A stretch of 64,000 nt of DNA from Carettochelys insculpta (Eukaryota > Chordata > Testudines > Carettochelyidae), in contig NC_134138.1 in assembly GCF_033958435.1 (NCBI RefSeq), positions 6,522,001 through 6,586,000 on the forward strand. Direction: 5' to 3'. The translations under genes were made by a program, and so were the position numbers. Position 1 is the first letter of the stretch. Every line of letters starts with the position of its first letter. This document shows, one piece after another, positions 54,735 through 64,000 of the stretch. The notes beneath the pieces were generated by a model that saw only the letters and a program-made list of their open reading frames with translations, had not been told where the DNA came from and did no database searches.

Positions 54735-55163
54735 AGAGATGTCACGAATGGTTATGTCTGGGCGAAGATTACATCAGGGTGCCGGACGAGACATCACTGC
54801 TTTCTGCATCAGTGTATGACAGATGAGATACCACTTTATACGTCGGTGTTGAGGACTGCTCTCTTCAGAGGACTTGTTTATAGATAAAACGTTCTGTAAA
54901 CTGCGCACAGAAACTCTTTGTAACTCCCAGATTGTCCACTAATTCATCTGGATTGCTCATTGATTGCTCATGGATTATGCTCATTTCCTTATTGTCTGCT
55001 TCTATTCTTTCCTCTGCCTATCAGCGCTCTATATAACCAATCATAAAACTTGATGCTTGTCAGTGCATTCTGAAACTCAACCAAGTTCAGAATCTCTCTG
55101 CCAGCTGGTTGTAATAAACCTTTGTTGCGTCACGTACAGTACCCAGACTTTATTTCAACACGT
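54735..55163 (+). mobile_element. Possible solo LTR
   Basis: A CTCTATATAACC TATA-box-like site near 55028 is followed about 80 bases later by GTAATAAACC. The block ends in CCAGACTTTATTTCAACA. This spacing is typical of U3-R-U5. Neither the left end nor a target duplication could be fixed. Confidence 0.4.
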
Positions 55164-55560
55164 GCAAAAGCCTCTGCATATGTTGGGCTCTCTTTATGTT
55201 AACACTATTCATTAAGGGACAGGAGTTTGTCCCAGGGGGTTCATCCTGCTAGTCCCGGTCAGCCTTCCACTTGACTCTTTTGATTGCAATGACCTATTGT
55301 GCCAATGGTTCCAGGAGGATCTGACACTACCAGTGGCAAAGTCTTTGCTCAGCTGCCCCACACCAGCTGCAGCTTGTGAGGGTGGACGAGTGACAGCAGA
55401 GCCAGCGAGAGGGCGGGGTGGGGGTGGGGGTGGGGGGACAAGGAATTGCCAGCCCCTTTCAGCAGCAAAACATGGGCACCCATGTCAGGATGGGACAAGG
55501 AATTGCAGACAAAATTTTTTACTTGAGGTTATTCCTCTAGAGTTCTAGGACAAGGTAATG

Positions 55561-55728
55561 GTCCTAATCACATCTGGTGTGACTCCAGAGTTGGGTTCAG
55601 GTCACGATCCCCATCACATCTGGTGTGACTCCAGAGTTAAGGATAATTCACAATCCCAATCACTTGTGGCATAACCCTGGATTAGGGTCAGGCCGTGATC
55701 CCAGTCACAGCTGGTATGATTGCAGAGT
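55561..55728 (+). repeat. Degenerate 46-bp tandem repeat
   Basis: Almost four units contain CCCATCACATCTGGTGTGAC, then TCCAGAGTT and a closing TCACGATC-like piece. The middle two are the best conserved. Confidence 0.7.
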
Positions 55729-56209
55729 AACACCTCCAAAGTCACTGAACAATAGGGAATTAATCCTCAGCACAACACTGTAAGATAGGCCAATATTATT
55801 ATCCTTATTTTTCAGGTGAAGCACTGAGAGATGCATAGACCCATAGGATTAGAAGGGACCACAAGGGTCATGTAGTCTAACCCCCCCCGCCAAGATGTAG
55901 CATTTGTTGTGTCTAAACTATCCAAGGCAGATGGTTTTCCAGCCTCCTTTAGAAAATCTCCAGCTAAGGAGCTTCCAATACCTTCCCAGGTGTCTGTGCC
56001 ATTATTCTGCTGTTCTACAATTAAGAAGCTTTTTCCTGAGATTTCATCTAAATCTGCTCTGCTGTAGTTGGAACACACAGCCTGTCATCCTGCCCGCTGC
56101 GGCCAGAAAGAAAAACTTTTCTCCATCTTTTAATGGCAGCCTTTCAAGTAGCTGAAGGTTGCTATTATCTGCCCCCTTCACCGCCTCTCTTCCCAACTAA
56201 CCACACCCA

Positions 56210-56918
56210 AGCTATGTCTACACGTGAAGCCTACATCGAATAGCTTATTTCGATGTAGCGACATCGAAATAGGGTATTTCGATGAATAACGTCTACACGT
56301 CCTCCAGGGCTGGCAACGTCGACGTTCAACATCGACGTTGCGCAGCACCACATCGAAATAGGCGCTACGAGGGAACGTCTACACGCCAAAGTAGCACACA
56401 TTGAAATAAGGGTGCCAGGCACAGCTGCAGACAGGGTCACAGGGCGGACTCAACAGCAAGCTGCTCCCTTAAAGGGCCCCTCCCAGACACAGTTGCACTA
56501 AACAACACAAGATATACAGAGCCGACAACTGGTTGCAGACCCTGTGCATGCAGCATGGATCCCCAGCTGCAGCAGCAGCAGCCAGAAGCCCTGGGCTAAG
56601 GGCTGCTGCACACGGTGACCACAGAGCCCCGCAGGGGCTGGAGAGAGACCGTCTCTCAACCCCTCAGCTGATGGCCACCATGGTGGACCCCGCTATTTCG
56701 ATGTTGCGGGATGCGGATCGTCTACACGTGCCCTACTTCGACGTTCAACTTCGAAGTAGGGCGCTATTCCCATCCCCTCATGGGGTTAGCGGCTTCGACG
56801 TCTCGCCGCCTAACGTCGATGTTAACATCGAAATAGCGCCCAACACGTGTAACCGTGACGGGCGCTATTTCGAAGTTAGTGCCGCTACTTTGAAGTAGCT
56901 GCACGTGTAGACGCGGCT
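56210..56918 (+). mobile_element. Harbinger deletion derivative (709 bp), copy B
   Basis: It begins AGCTATGTCTACACGTG and ends with the complement of AGCCGCGTCTACACGTG. CCA flanks it at 56207-56209 and 56919-56921. It has the same orientation as the two-gene element. The transposase start region is visible (ATGGATCCCCAGCTGCAGCA near 56554) but runs into a stop after 13 codons. It then joins the far right end of the parent (GGAGAGAGACCGTCTCTCAAC). Confidence 0.85.
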
Positions 56919-57261
56919 CCAGTGTCCAGACGCTACTCCTCTGTCTTCATTCCACCCTCTGACCACCCTTGTCCCTCGCCTTTGGGTCCTAGCCAGTTTC
57001 TCTACATCCTTTTCATGGTTTGGTGACCAAAACTGGACACACTGGTCCAGCTGAGGCCAACCCATCACTGAGTAGAGCTGTGTTAGCCTCTCCCATGACC
57101 TCCATCCCAGCCTTTTGTAAATGCAGCATAAAATTGCATTTGTGGGTTTTTTTCACAACAGCATCACATTGCTAACTCAAGGTGAGGTTGTGATGTACAG
57201 TTCTGCTTCCACCTGGTTATCCGCCCGTCTGTATTTCTGCATTTGTTTTTTAGTTCACTAA

Positions 57262-57343
57262 GGCTATGTCTACACGTGCCCCAAACTTCGAAATGGCCAT
57301 GCAAATGGCCATTTCGAAGTTTGGGGCACGTGTAGACACGGCC
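57262..57343. mobile_element. 82-bp fold-back MITE
   Basis: GGCTATGTCTACACGTGCCC and the following CAAACTTCGAAATGGCCAT are inverted almost perfectly after a four-base centre. The terminus matches the Harbinger derivatives. It lies inside the CR1 relic. No exact 3-bp duplication is visible (TAA versus GAA). Confidence 0.75.
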
Positions 57344-57621
57344 GAAGTGTAGCACCTTAGGGTCTTTGTTGAATTTCATGTTGCAGTCTGTAGCCCGGTT
57401 CTTTAATTTACCCAGAGCCTTTTGAATTTTAGCTCTATCCTCCAAAGTATCTGCAACCCCTCCGCACAGCTGGGTGTCATCTGCAAACTTGATTGCTCTC
57501 TGTTCCTACATCCAGGCCACTAATAGATGTTAAACAACACTGGAGCCAGAACAGATCCCTGTGGGACCCCATGTGAGACCTCCCTCCGATGTGACATGAT
57601 GCCATTAATAGTCACTCCTTG

Positions 57622-57700
57622 GCTGTGTCTACACTACAAAAAATAACTTTGAAGTTGCTGACTATTACTTAATAGTCAGGATTAATTATTATGACAACAT
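57622..57700. repeat. Truncated Harbinger-type MITE end
   Basis: GGCTGTGTCTACACTACAAA and AAATAACTTTGAAGTTGCTG are one terminus of a MITE. The opposite end is not found. Confidence 0.5.
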
Positions 57701-57989
57701 TGTGACCAGTTCAGGACCTCATATTAACAGAAAGATCTTGGCTGAGTTTGTCTCTTTCTAGTAAAATAAAGTCACACAAGTATTTTTCCAATGTTGGAAA
57801 GAGTCAGAGAAATGCCTCTGGCCCCAGCCTCCCCCGCTTGCAGCTACCAACCTCTTGTGACTCAGAACATAGCGCCTGGCTCTCCTCCCATTCTGCATCT
57901 TGTCTTGTCATTGACGGTGGCACAAACAATGCCAGCAGCTCCAAACTTCAGTGCAGGGCTGCCACAAGGTGCAGGGCAGCAGAGAATCA
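57701..57989. other. No recognised feature
   Basis: Unassigned sequence. Confidence 0.4.
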
Positions 57990-58438
57990 AGCTCATAGAA
58001 TCCTAGAATCCTAGAACACTAGAACTGGAAGGGGCCTCCAGAGGTCATTAAGTCCAGTCCCCTGCCCTCTTGGCAGGACCAAGCACCACCTAGACCATGC
58101 CCGATAGGTGTCTATCTCACTTGCTCTTTAAAATCTCCAGTGATGGAGACTCTACAACCTCCCTCGCTAATTTATTCCAGTGTTTAACCACCCTGACAGT
58201 TAGGAAGTTTTTCCTAATGTCCAACCTAAACCTCCCTGGCTGCAGTTTAAGCCCATTGCTCCTTGTCCTGTCCTCAGAGGCCAAGGAGGACAATTTTTTT
58301 CTTTCCTCCTTGTAACCTTCTTTAAGGTACTTGCAAACCACTATCATGTCCCCTCTCAGTCTTCTCTTTTCTAAACTAAACAAGCCCAGTTCTTTCAGTC
58401 TTCCCTCACAGCTCATGTTCTCTAAACCTTTAATCAAC
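57990..58438 (-). mobile_element. CR1 LINE 3' fragment
   Basis: The left edge is CATAGAATCCTAGAATCCTA. The minus strand encodes [40 protein letters not shown] and [20 protein letters not shown]. It stops where another CR1 subfamily begins at 58439. Confidence 0.8.
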
Positions 58439-60358
58439 ATAAGAACATAAGAACATAAGGATGGCCATACTGGGTCAGACCAAAGGTCCATCCAGCTCAG
58501 TATCCTGTCTGCCGACAGTGGCCAATGCCAGGTGCCCCAGAGAAGGAGAACAGAAGACAATGATCAAGTGATTTATCTCCTGCCATCCATCTCCTGCCCC
58601 TGTACTGAAGGCTAGGGCACCATACTTTACCCCTGGCTAATAGCCATTTATGGACCTAACCTGCAAACATTTATCGAGCTCTTTTTTAAACCCTAATAGA
58701 GTCCTGGCCTTCACAGCCTCCTCCGGCAAGGAGTTCCACAGGTTGACTGTGCGCTGTGTGAAGAAAAATTTCCTTTTATTAGTTTTGAACCTACTACCCA
58801 TCAATTTCATTTGGTGTCCCCTAGTTCTTGTATTATGGGAAAAGGTAAATAATTTTTCTATGTTCACTTTCTCCACACCATTCATGATTTTATATACCTC
58901 TATCATATCACCCCTCAATCGCCTCTTTTCCAGACTGAAAAGTCCCAGTCTCTCTAGCCTCTCCCCATATGAGACCCGTTCCAAACCCCTAATCATCTTA
59001 GTCGCCCTTTTCTGTACCTTTTCTAACTCCAATATATCTTTTTTGAGGTGAGGAGACCACATCTGCACACAGTACTCAAGATGTGGGCGTACCATAGTTT
59101 TATATAGGGGAAGTATGATATTTTTTGTCTTATTATCTATCCCTTTTTTAATAATTCCTAACATCCTATTTGCTTTACTAACTGCCACTGCACACTGCGT
59201 GGATGTCTTCAGAGAACTATCCACTATGACTCCAAGATCCCTTTCCTGATCTGTCGTAGCTCAATTTGACCCCATCACGTTGTACGTGTAATTTGGGTTA
59301 TTTTTTCCAATGTGCATTACCTTACACTTACCCACATTAAATTTCATTTGCCATTTTGCTGCCCAGTCACTCAGTTTGCTGAGATCTTTTTGTAGTTCTT
59401 CACAATCCCTTTTGGTTTTGACTGTCCTGAACAACTTGGTGTCATCTTCAAACTTTGCCACCTCACTGCTTACCTCATTTTCTAGATCATTGGTGAACAA
59501 GTTGAACAGGATCAGCCCCAGGACTGACCCCTGGGGAACACCACTTGTTACCCCCCAGCATTGTGAAAATTTACCATTTATTCCAACCCTTTGTTTTCTG
59601 TCTTTCAACCAATTCCCGATCCATGAAAGGATCTTTCCTCCTATCCCATGACCGCCTAATTTACATAAAAGCCTTTGGTGTGGGACTGTGTCAAAGGCTT
59701 TCTGGAAATCTAGGTATATTATGTCCACTGGGTGCCCCTTGTCCGCATGTTTATTAACCCCTTCAAAGAATTCTGATAGATTAGTTAGACATGACTTCCC
59801 TCTGCAGAAACCATGCTGACTTTCGCCCAACAATTCGTGCTCTTCTACATGCCTTGCAATTTTATTCTTTACTATTGTTTCTACTAATTTGCCTGGTACT
59901 GATGTTAGACTTATTGGTCTATAATTGTCAGGGTCTCCTCTAGAGCCTTTTTTAAATATTGGCGTTATATTGGCCATCTTCCAGTCACTGGGTACCGAAG
60001 CGGATTTAAAGGATAGGTTACAAACCACTGTTAATAACTCCGCAATTTCACATTTGAGTTCTTTCAGAACCCTTGGGTGAATACCGTCTGGTCCTGGAGA
60101 CTTGTTACTATTCAGCTTATCAATTAACTCCAAAACCTCCTCTAATGTCACTTCAATCTGGGAGAGTTCCTCAGATTTGTCACCTAAAAAGGCTGGCTCA
60201 GATTTAGGAACCTCTGTAACATCCTCAGCCATGAAGACTGAAGCAAAGAAATCATTTAATTGCTCCACAATGGCACTGTCTTCCTTGATCGCTCCTTTTA
60301 TATCTTTATCATCCAAGGGCCCCACTGCTTCTTTAGCGGGCTTTGTCATTGTCATTTG
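58439..60358 (-). mobile_element. CR1 LINE, 1.9 kb, distinct subfamily
   Basis: The 3' terminus is a repeat of TAAGAACA rather than ATTCTATG. The 3' UTR reads, on minus, GGACCTTTGGTCTGACCCAG and TATGGCCATCC. Most of the reverse transcriptase is present upstream. It is 5' truncated just before the palm domain leader. Confidence 0.85.
58637..60355 (-). pseudogene. CR1 reverse transcriptase ORF with one stop
   Basis: The frame is the same before and after a single TGA at 59261-59263. Motifs in order are [94 protein letters not shown] and EVAKFEDDTKLF, followed by KCKVMHIGKNNPNYTYNVMG. After the stop come [28 protein letters not shown] and [19 protein letters not shown]. The usual FADD reads FEDD, with both Asp kept. 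Only one nonsense change in about 570 codons makes it one of the best preserved CR1 frames here. Confidence 0.85.
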
Positions 60359-60600
60359 TCATTGTCATTGCTCTTCTCTGGACCTTCTCCAATGTCTCCA
60401 CATCTTTTATGAAATGTGGTGCCAGAACTGGACACAGGACGCCATTTGAGGCCTAATCAGCACAAAGTAGAGCGGAAGAATGACCTCTCGTGGCTTGCTC
60501 CCCACACTCCTGTTAATGCCGCCCAGAATCACGCTTGCTTTTCTTGCAACAGCATCACACTGTTGACTCATATTTAGCTCCTCCAGTGAGAGATGCTCAA
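60359..60600 (-). mobile_element. CR1 LINE fragment
   Basis: The minus strand reads SGVLCPVLAPHFIKDVETLE-like residues and then KVQRRA. Upstream it carries the [12 protein letters not shown] region. It abuts the 5' end of the previous copy, so one of the two inserted at the boundary of the other. Confidence 0.65.
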
Positions 60601-60994
60601 AGGTTGATGGAGGTCAGATCCTGACCTCACTTCCTCTTGTGTCACTCCATTGACCTCTGAGTTACTCCTGCTTTACACCAGCACAGGTGGAAGGAGAATC
60701 CGGCCCAGTACTTTGGCACTGTAATGTGCAATGCGGTGAGGAGGGACTGATTCAGTCACTCACTGCTATTTGGAGCCAGGGAGGGCCCTGGGAAGTCTGT
60801 GAACAAAATTGCTTCTCTAATTGCCCTCCCCAAATACAATCTGCAACTTTCTTGTCAGATCTCCTCTGGGAAAAGGAGGAGGGGGAAAAGCCACAAAGCT
60901 GCTTTTACCACCAGCACCAACGGGGATGCCATCTCCATGGGGCCAGGGAAGAGCTAAATAATAGGGGATCCTGATTTCCCTTGTCCTTTCACAG
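60601..60994. other. Unassigned; one palindromic repeat piece
   Basis: GAGTTACTCCTGCTTTACACCAGCACAGG near 60660 belongs to a palindromic repeat (its complement appears near 50815). No gene is supported. Confidence 0.4.
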
Positions 60995-61185
60995 CTCAGT
61001 GGTTTGAGCATTGGCCTGCTAAACCCAGGGTTGTGAGCTCAGCCTTTGAGGGCAAGGGTGATCTGGGGCAAATAGATTTAAAAAAAAAGCTGCCTGGGAT
61101 GGTTATAAGCCATGCTGTGAGAGCAGGGTGCTGGGTTTGATGACCTCTGAAGGTCTCTTCCAGCTCTATGAGATAGGGATGTCTC
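60995..61185 (+). mobile_element. Cry-type tRNA-derived SINE
   Basis: The AGCTCAGTGGTTTGAGCATT, then GGCCTGCTAAACCCAGGGTT head is the clearest in the window. GTGAGCTCAGC, GATCTGGGGCAAATAGATTT, an A-run and GGTCTCTTCCAGCTCTATGAG complete it. Confidence 0.85.
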
Positions 61186-61639
61186 TGTATATTTTCACTT
61201 GCAAGAATACAGGGGCCAGCTTGGCTTAGCAGAGATTCCAGCGGGAAAACTCCATCTTGAGATTTTCTGAAGCCTCACTTAGCCCCATGGACCCCTTTCC
61301 CATCCTCACATGCTCATTTTTAACTTCAGATTAAGTGCATTAAAGATGGTGAAATTTTGTCTCAATGGACTCTGTTGTTAAGGAGCTCAGATGAGCGCCG
61401 GTGTTATGTGAGGAGGAGAATGAATAGAAAGGGAAGGGGATAGAATCCACACAAACACACACCCAACCCCATGCACTGACTCATTAAAAAGATTAAGGTG
61501 GAGAAGTCACATTGAAAGCACTGGATCTGAGTGCTGCAGACTGGAATAGTACTAGGATCACCACCATATCTCATCTACCCCAGCCAGGTAACCAAATCTG
61601 CTGCAGAGGACTAGCACCCCCCCCACACACAGAGCCACT
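61186..61639. other. No recognised feature
   Basis: Unassigned AT-rich sequence. Confidence 0.4.
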
Positions 61640-62275
61640 GATCAGAACAGCTGAAGTGGGTCAGACCAAAGGCTCCTTTAGCTCACTGTCCTGTCTTCCA
61701 ACCCTGGCCAGTACCAGCTGCCCCAGAGGGAGTGAACAGAACAGGGCCGTTATAGAATGATCCATCCCCTGTTGTACAGGCCCAGGTTCTGGTGGTCAGG
61801 AGTTTAGGGACACCCAGCACATGGAGTTGCGTCTCTGACCTCGGCTGGTCTCCGTGGATGGACCTCTGCTCCATGAATGGACTTATTCTGGCCCTGTCAA
61901 TGAGCTCCACAGGCTGCCTGTGGGGGGTGTAAAGAAAAGCCTCCTTCTCATTGTTTTAAATCTGCTGCCTACTTAATTTTGGGGTGTGCCCCTCTGGTTC
62001 TTGTGTTATGTGAAAGGGTAAATAACACTTCCTTATCCACCTACTCCACCGCATTCAGGATTTACTAAATCTCTACCATATCCCTCCTTTGTCGTTTCTT
62101 CCAAGCTGAAAAGGCCCAGATCTATTGATCACCAATTCTAATTCCAATATCTCTTTCTGACCAGGACTGCAGGCCCTCTGCAAGAGGTGGGCGTACCCTG
62201 GATTTATCCAGTGACACCACAATATTTTTGTCTTATTATTCTGCCTGCTGCTGCACATTTATTGTGTCTTTTTTT
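61640..62275 (-). mobile_element. Decayed CR1 3' end, same subfamily as 58439
   Basis: GGTCAGACCAAAGGCTCCTTTAG, CTGTCCTGTCTTCCAACCCT and GAGCTCCACAGGCTGCCTGTG parallel the 58439 copy in order, with many differences. Confidence 0.65.
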
Positions 62276-62398
62276 TTTTTACACAGCAAACATAATATAC
62301 AGGACCATACAAGCATAGGGAGGTCTGCATGCACACTTCTACTTGCTAGATGGAACATAGAAGGCCTAGCTACATAGACACACTGCTACTCCTTAAAC

Positions 62399-63665
62399 CG
62401 GGGTGGGGAACCTTTTTTGGGTCAGGGGCTGCTGACCCATTGACAGATCAGTAACGGGCCATACAAGTCAGAAGGCTTCTCCAGCCCCAGAGCCTAGAGG
62501 GGTCCAGAAATGGTACTAGCCTTGGGCCTCCTAGGCTCTGGAGTGGGGCCAAAGGTGAGGGGATCAGTGTGGGAGGGGGCTGCCAGTATGTAGGCCTGGG
62601 GTGTGGGTCTGGGTGGGAGGAAGGGTGCAGGAATGGGCAGGAGGTAGGCAATCTGAGGGATTTGGGCTTGTTCAGTTTACAGAAGAGAAGACCTGGGGGT
62701 GATTTAATAGCAGCCTTCAACTTTGTGAAGGGAGCTCTAAAGAAAAGGGTGAGAAACTGTTCTCAGTGGTGTCAGATGGCAGAACAAGAAGCAATGGTCT
62801 AAAGTTGAAGAGGGAAAGGTGTAGGTTGGATATTAGGAAAACTTCTTCACCAGGAGGGCGGTGAAACACTGGAATGTGTTACCTAGAGAGGTGGTGGATT
62901 CTCCATCCCTTGAGGTTTTTAAGTCCCGGCTGGACAAGGTCCTGGCTGTGATAATTTAGTGGGGGGTTGATCCTGCTGGAAGCAGGGGGCTGGACTAGAT
63001 GACCTCCTGAGGTCCCTTCCAGCCCTGTGATTCTATGATTCTGTGATCTGGACAGGAGTAGGATACAGAAGTGTGCTGTGGGGCGGGGATCTTGGAGGGA
63101 GGGGGGATACAGGAGCAGGCTGGGGGTCTGACCAGGAGGGGGTTGCAGGAGGGTTTGCGGTGCAGGGTCTGGTAGAGAAGGGTCAGACTGATGGGGAGTC
63201 AGGGTGCAATGGAAGGTGGGGGGTGGGACTGAAGGTCAGTGTAGGAGGGGACGCAGGACCTATCTGGGGCAGTGGGTCTGGGCAACAGTGGGGCAGCTTA
63301 GCTGCGTATCACCCCGACCACACATGACTATGCCCTCCGCGTACAGCTCTTTGGCACTGCCCTTCACTGCTCTGATTGGCCAGAATTGCAGCCAATCAGA
63401 GCAGCGGGATAAAGCCTCCTGGAAATGCTGCTGCTGGCACTGCTTCTCCCCCTCCCCTTTCCCTGGATGGGGGAATGGAGCCACCTCCTGCCCCCCACTC
63501 CCTGTAGAGCCCATGGGCCAGATCCCACCCTGGCTTGCCTGCTCTAACCCACAAGGCTCAGGGCTCCTTATCCTCCACAGGCCGGACGCTGGGGAGGGAA
63601 GCCCCGAGCCTCGGGCTCCAGATCCCGGCATGCAGCAGTCTGGGGCCAGGGATTCCCCACCCCTG
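62399..63665. mobile_element. hAT MITE with perfect 8-bp target duplication
   Basis: CCTTAAAC flanks the element exactly (62391-62398 and 63666-63673). The ends CGGGGTGGGGAACCTTTTT and, reverse complemented, CAGGGGTGGGGAATCCCTGG are hAT termini. The G-rich interior (GGTCTGGGTGGGAGGAAGG) has no genuine ORF. A CR1 tail lies inside. Confidence 0.85.
62640..63046 (+). mobile_element. CR1 LINE 3' fragment inside the hAT MITE
   Basis: It encodes [20 protein letters not shown] and [20 protein letters not shown]. It ends AGCCCTGTGATTCTATGATTCTGTGAT. It is heavily 5' truncated and frameshifted. Confidence 0.85.
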
Positions 63666-63673
63666 CCTTAAAC

Positions 63674-64000
63674 AAGCACAGCAAGTGCCACTAGAGGGCT
63701 CACAAACTATTTACAGCAGTGAGGGGGAACCTAGGCTAGTGAGTGGGTCACATGAGTGGCCCTCCTCCACCTCATTGGGCTGCACAATTGTCATAACCAA
63801 GAGGGTCTCACTGGACAGGGTACTTTTGCTAACTGAGCTTGCGTACCTAGAATTAGCAGGGTGTGCCAAACAAACAGCAGCAGCACTTCAATAGGATGCA
63901 GAGGGAGTGCACGGCTCTTGCAAGGTTGTGTGCAATCAGCACGCACCTCGCTTTTACACATGCATCGCTTTTGTAGTACACAGCAGTAAAAACTACGCCG
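63674..64000. other. No recognised feature
   Basis: Unassigned sequence to the window edge. Confidence 0.4.

Larger units (their letters stand above)
55831..57620 (-). mobile_element. Old CR1 relic holding two Harbinger-type insertions
   Basis: The left end CCCATAGGATTAGAAGGGAC is an inverted CR1 3' UTR. Reverse transcriptase pieces continue after the first insertion (minus strand LDQCVQFWSPNHEKDVEKLA near 57050). They continue again around the second (MEDRAKIQKALGKLKNRATD near 57440, MKFNKDPKVLHFG up to 57344). Stops and shifts are common. Confidence 0.7.

Noticed and set aside
54735..55163. Confident solo LTR
   Set aside because: TATA-like and poly(A) signals are well spaced, but no left terminus with TG and no matching flank was found. 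Kept only as a low-confidence feature.
60995..61070. Apparent tRNA gene (AGCTCAGTGGTTTGAGCATTGG)
   Set aside because: This is the tRNA-derived head of a Cry-type SINE. The sequence continues into the SINE body and CR1-like tail, and the acceptor stem does not pair.

Overview
The window is vertebrate nuclear DNA, most likely from a turtle and probably a cryptodire. It has many CR1 LINE copies ending in the ATTCTATGATTCTATGA-type 3' repeat. It also has tRNA-headed SINEs of the turtle Cry type with a CR1-like tail, PIF/Harbinger and hAT MITEs, MIR-like ancient SINEs and solo LTRs. I see no operons, CRISPR arrays, rRNA or bacterial features. The species call is an inference from repeat content.

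Host-gene signal is sparse. At the left edge, a CpG island holds a minus-strand promoter with a ZNF143/Staf-like motif. It also holds a first coding exon of 11 bases (ATGGCGGAGAG followed by a GTAGGT donor), whose gene would run leftward out of the window. Near 30.8 kb is a convincing minus-strand terminal coding exon of 53 codons plus stop, with a splice acceptor and a downstream ATTAAA signal. I do not recognise its gene. No other exon stands out.

The rest is nested mobile DNA. 2.2-8 kb: a CR1 relic holding a palindromic SINE, then a long hAT element holding a CR1, a tRNA-headed SINE and a second palindromic SINE. 8.5-14.4 kb: a nearly full-length CR1 (zinc-finger and esterase ORF1, endonuclease and reverse transcriptase ORF2) on the minus strand, split by a plus-strand CR1 that keeps a 538-residue ORF. 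14.7-18 kb: MITEs and a 711-bp Harbinger derivative. 23.6-28.25 kb: a 4.6-kb two-gene PIF/Harbinger transposon with terminal repeats and a 3-bp target duplication. It has a spliced DDE transposase on the plus strand and a spliced Myb/SANT-like gene converging on it. 28-49 kb: CR1 tails, SINEs, further MITEs and a hAT inside a hAT. 52-64 kb: CR1 copies in several layers, a solo LTR, a second 709-bp Harbinger derivative, an 82-bp fold-back MITE and a hAT MITE with a perfect 8-bp target duplication.

The elements appear to work together as follows. In this superfamily the transposase cuts and the Myb-like protein recruits it to the ends. The two 0.7-kb derivatives share both ends with the 4.6-kb element, so they are plausible passengers of it. 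Several other MITEs begin with a similar GGCTAYGTCTACAC-like end. CR1 machinery probably mobilised the Cry-type SINEs. A second SINE family occurs both as a simple head-plus-arm form and as a fold-back form with long inverted arms, and is flanked by 8-14 bp target duplications.
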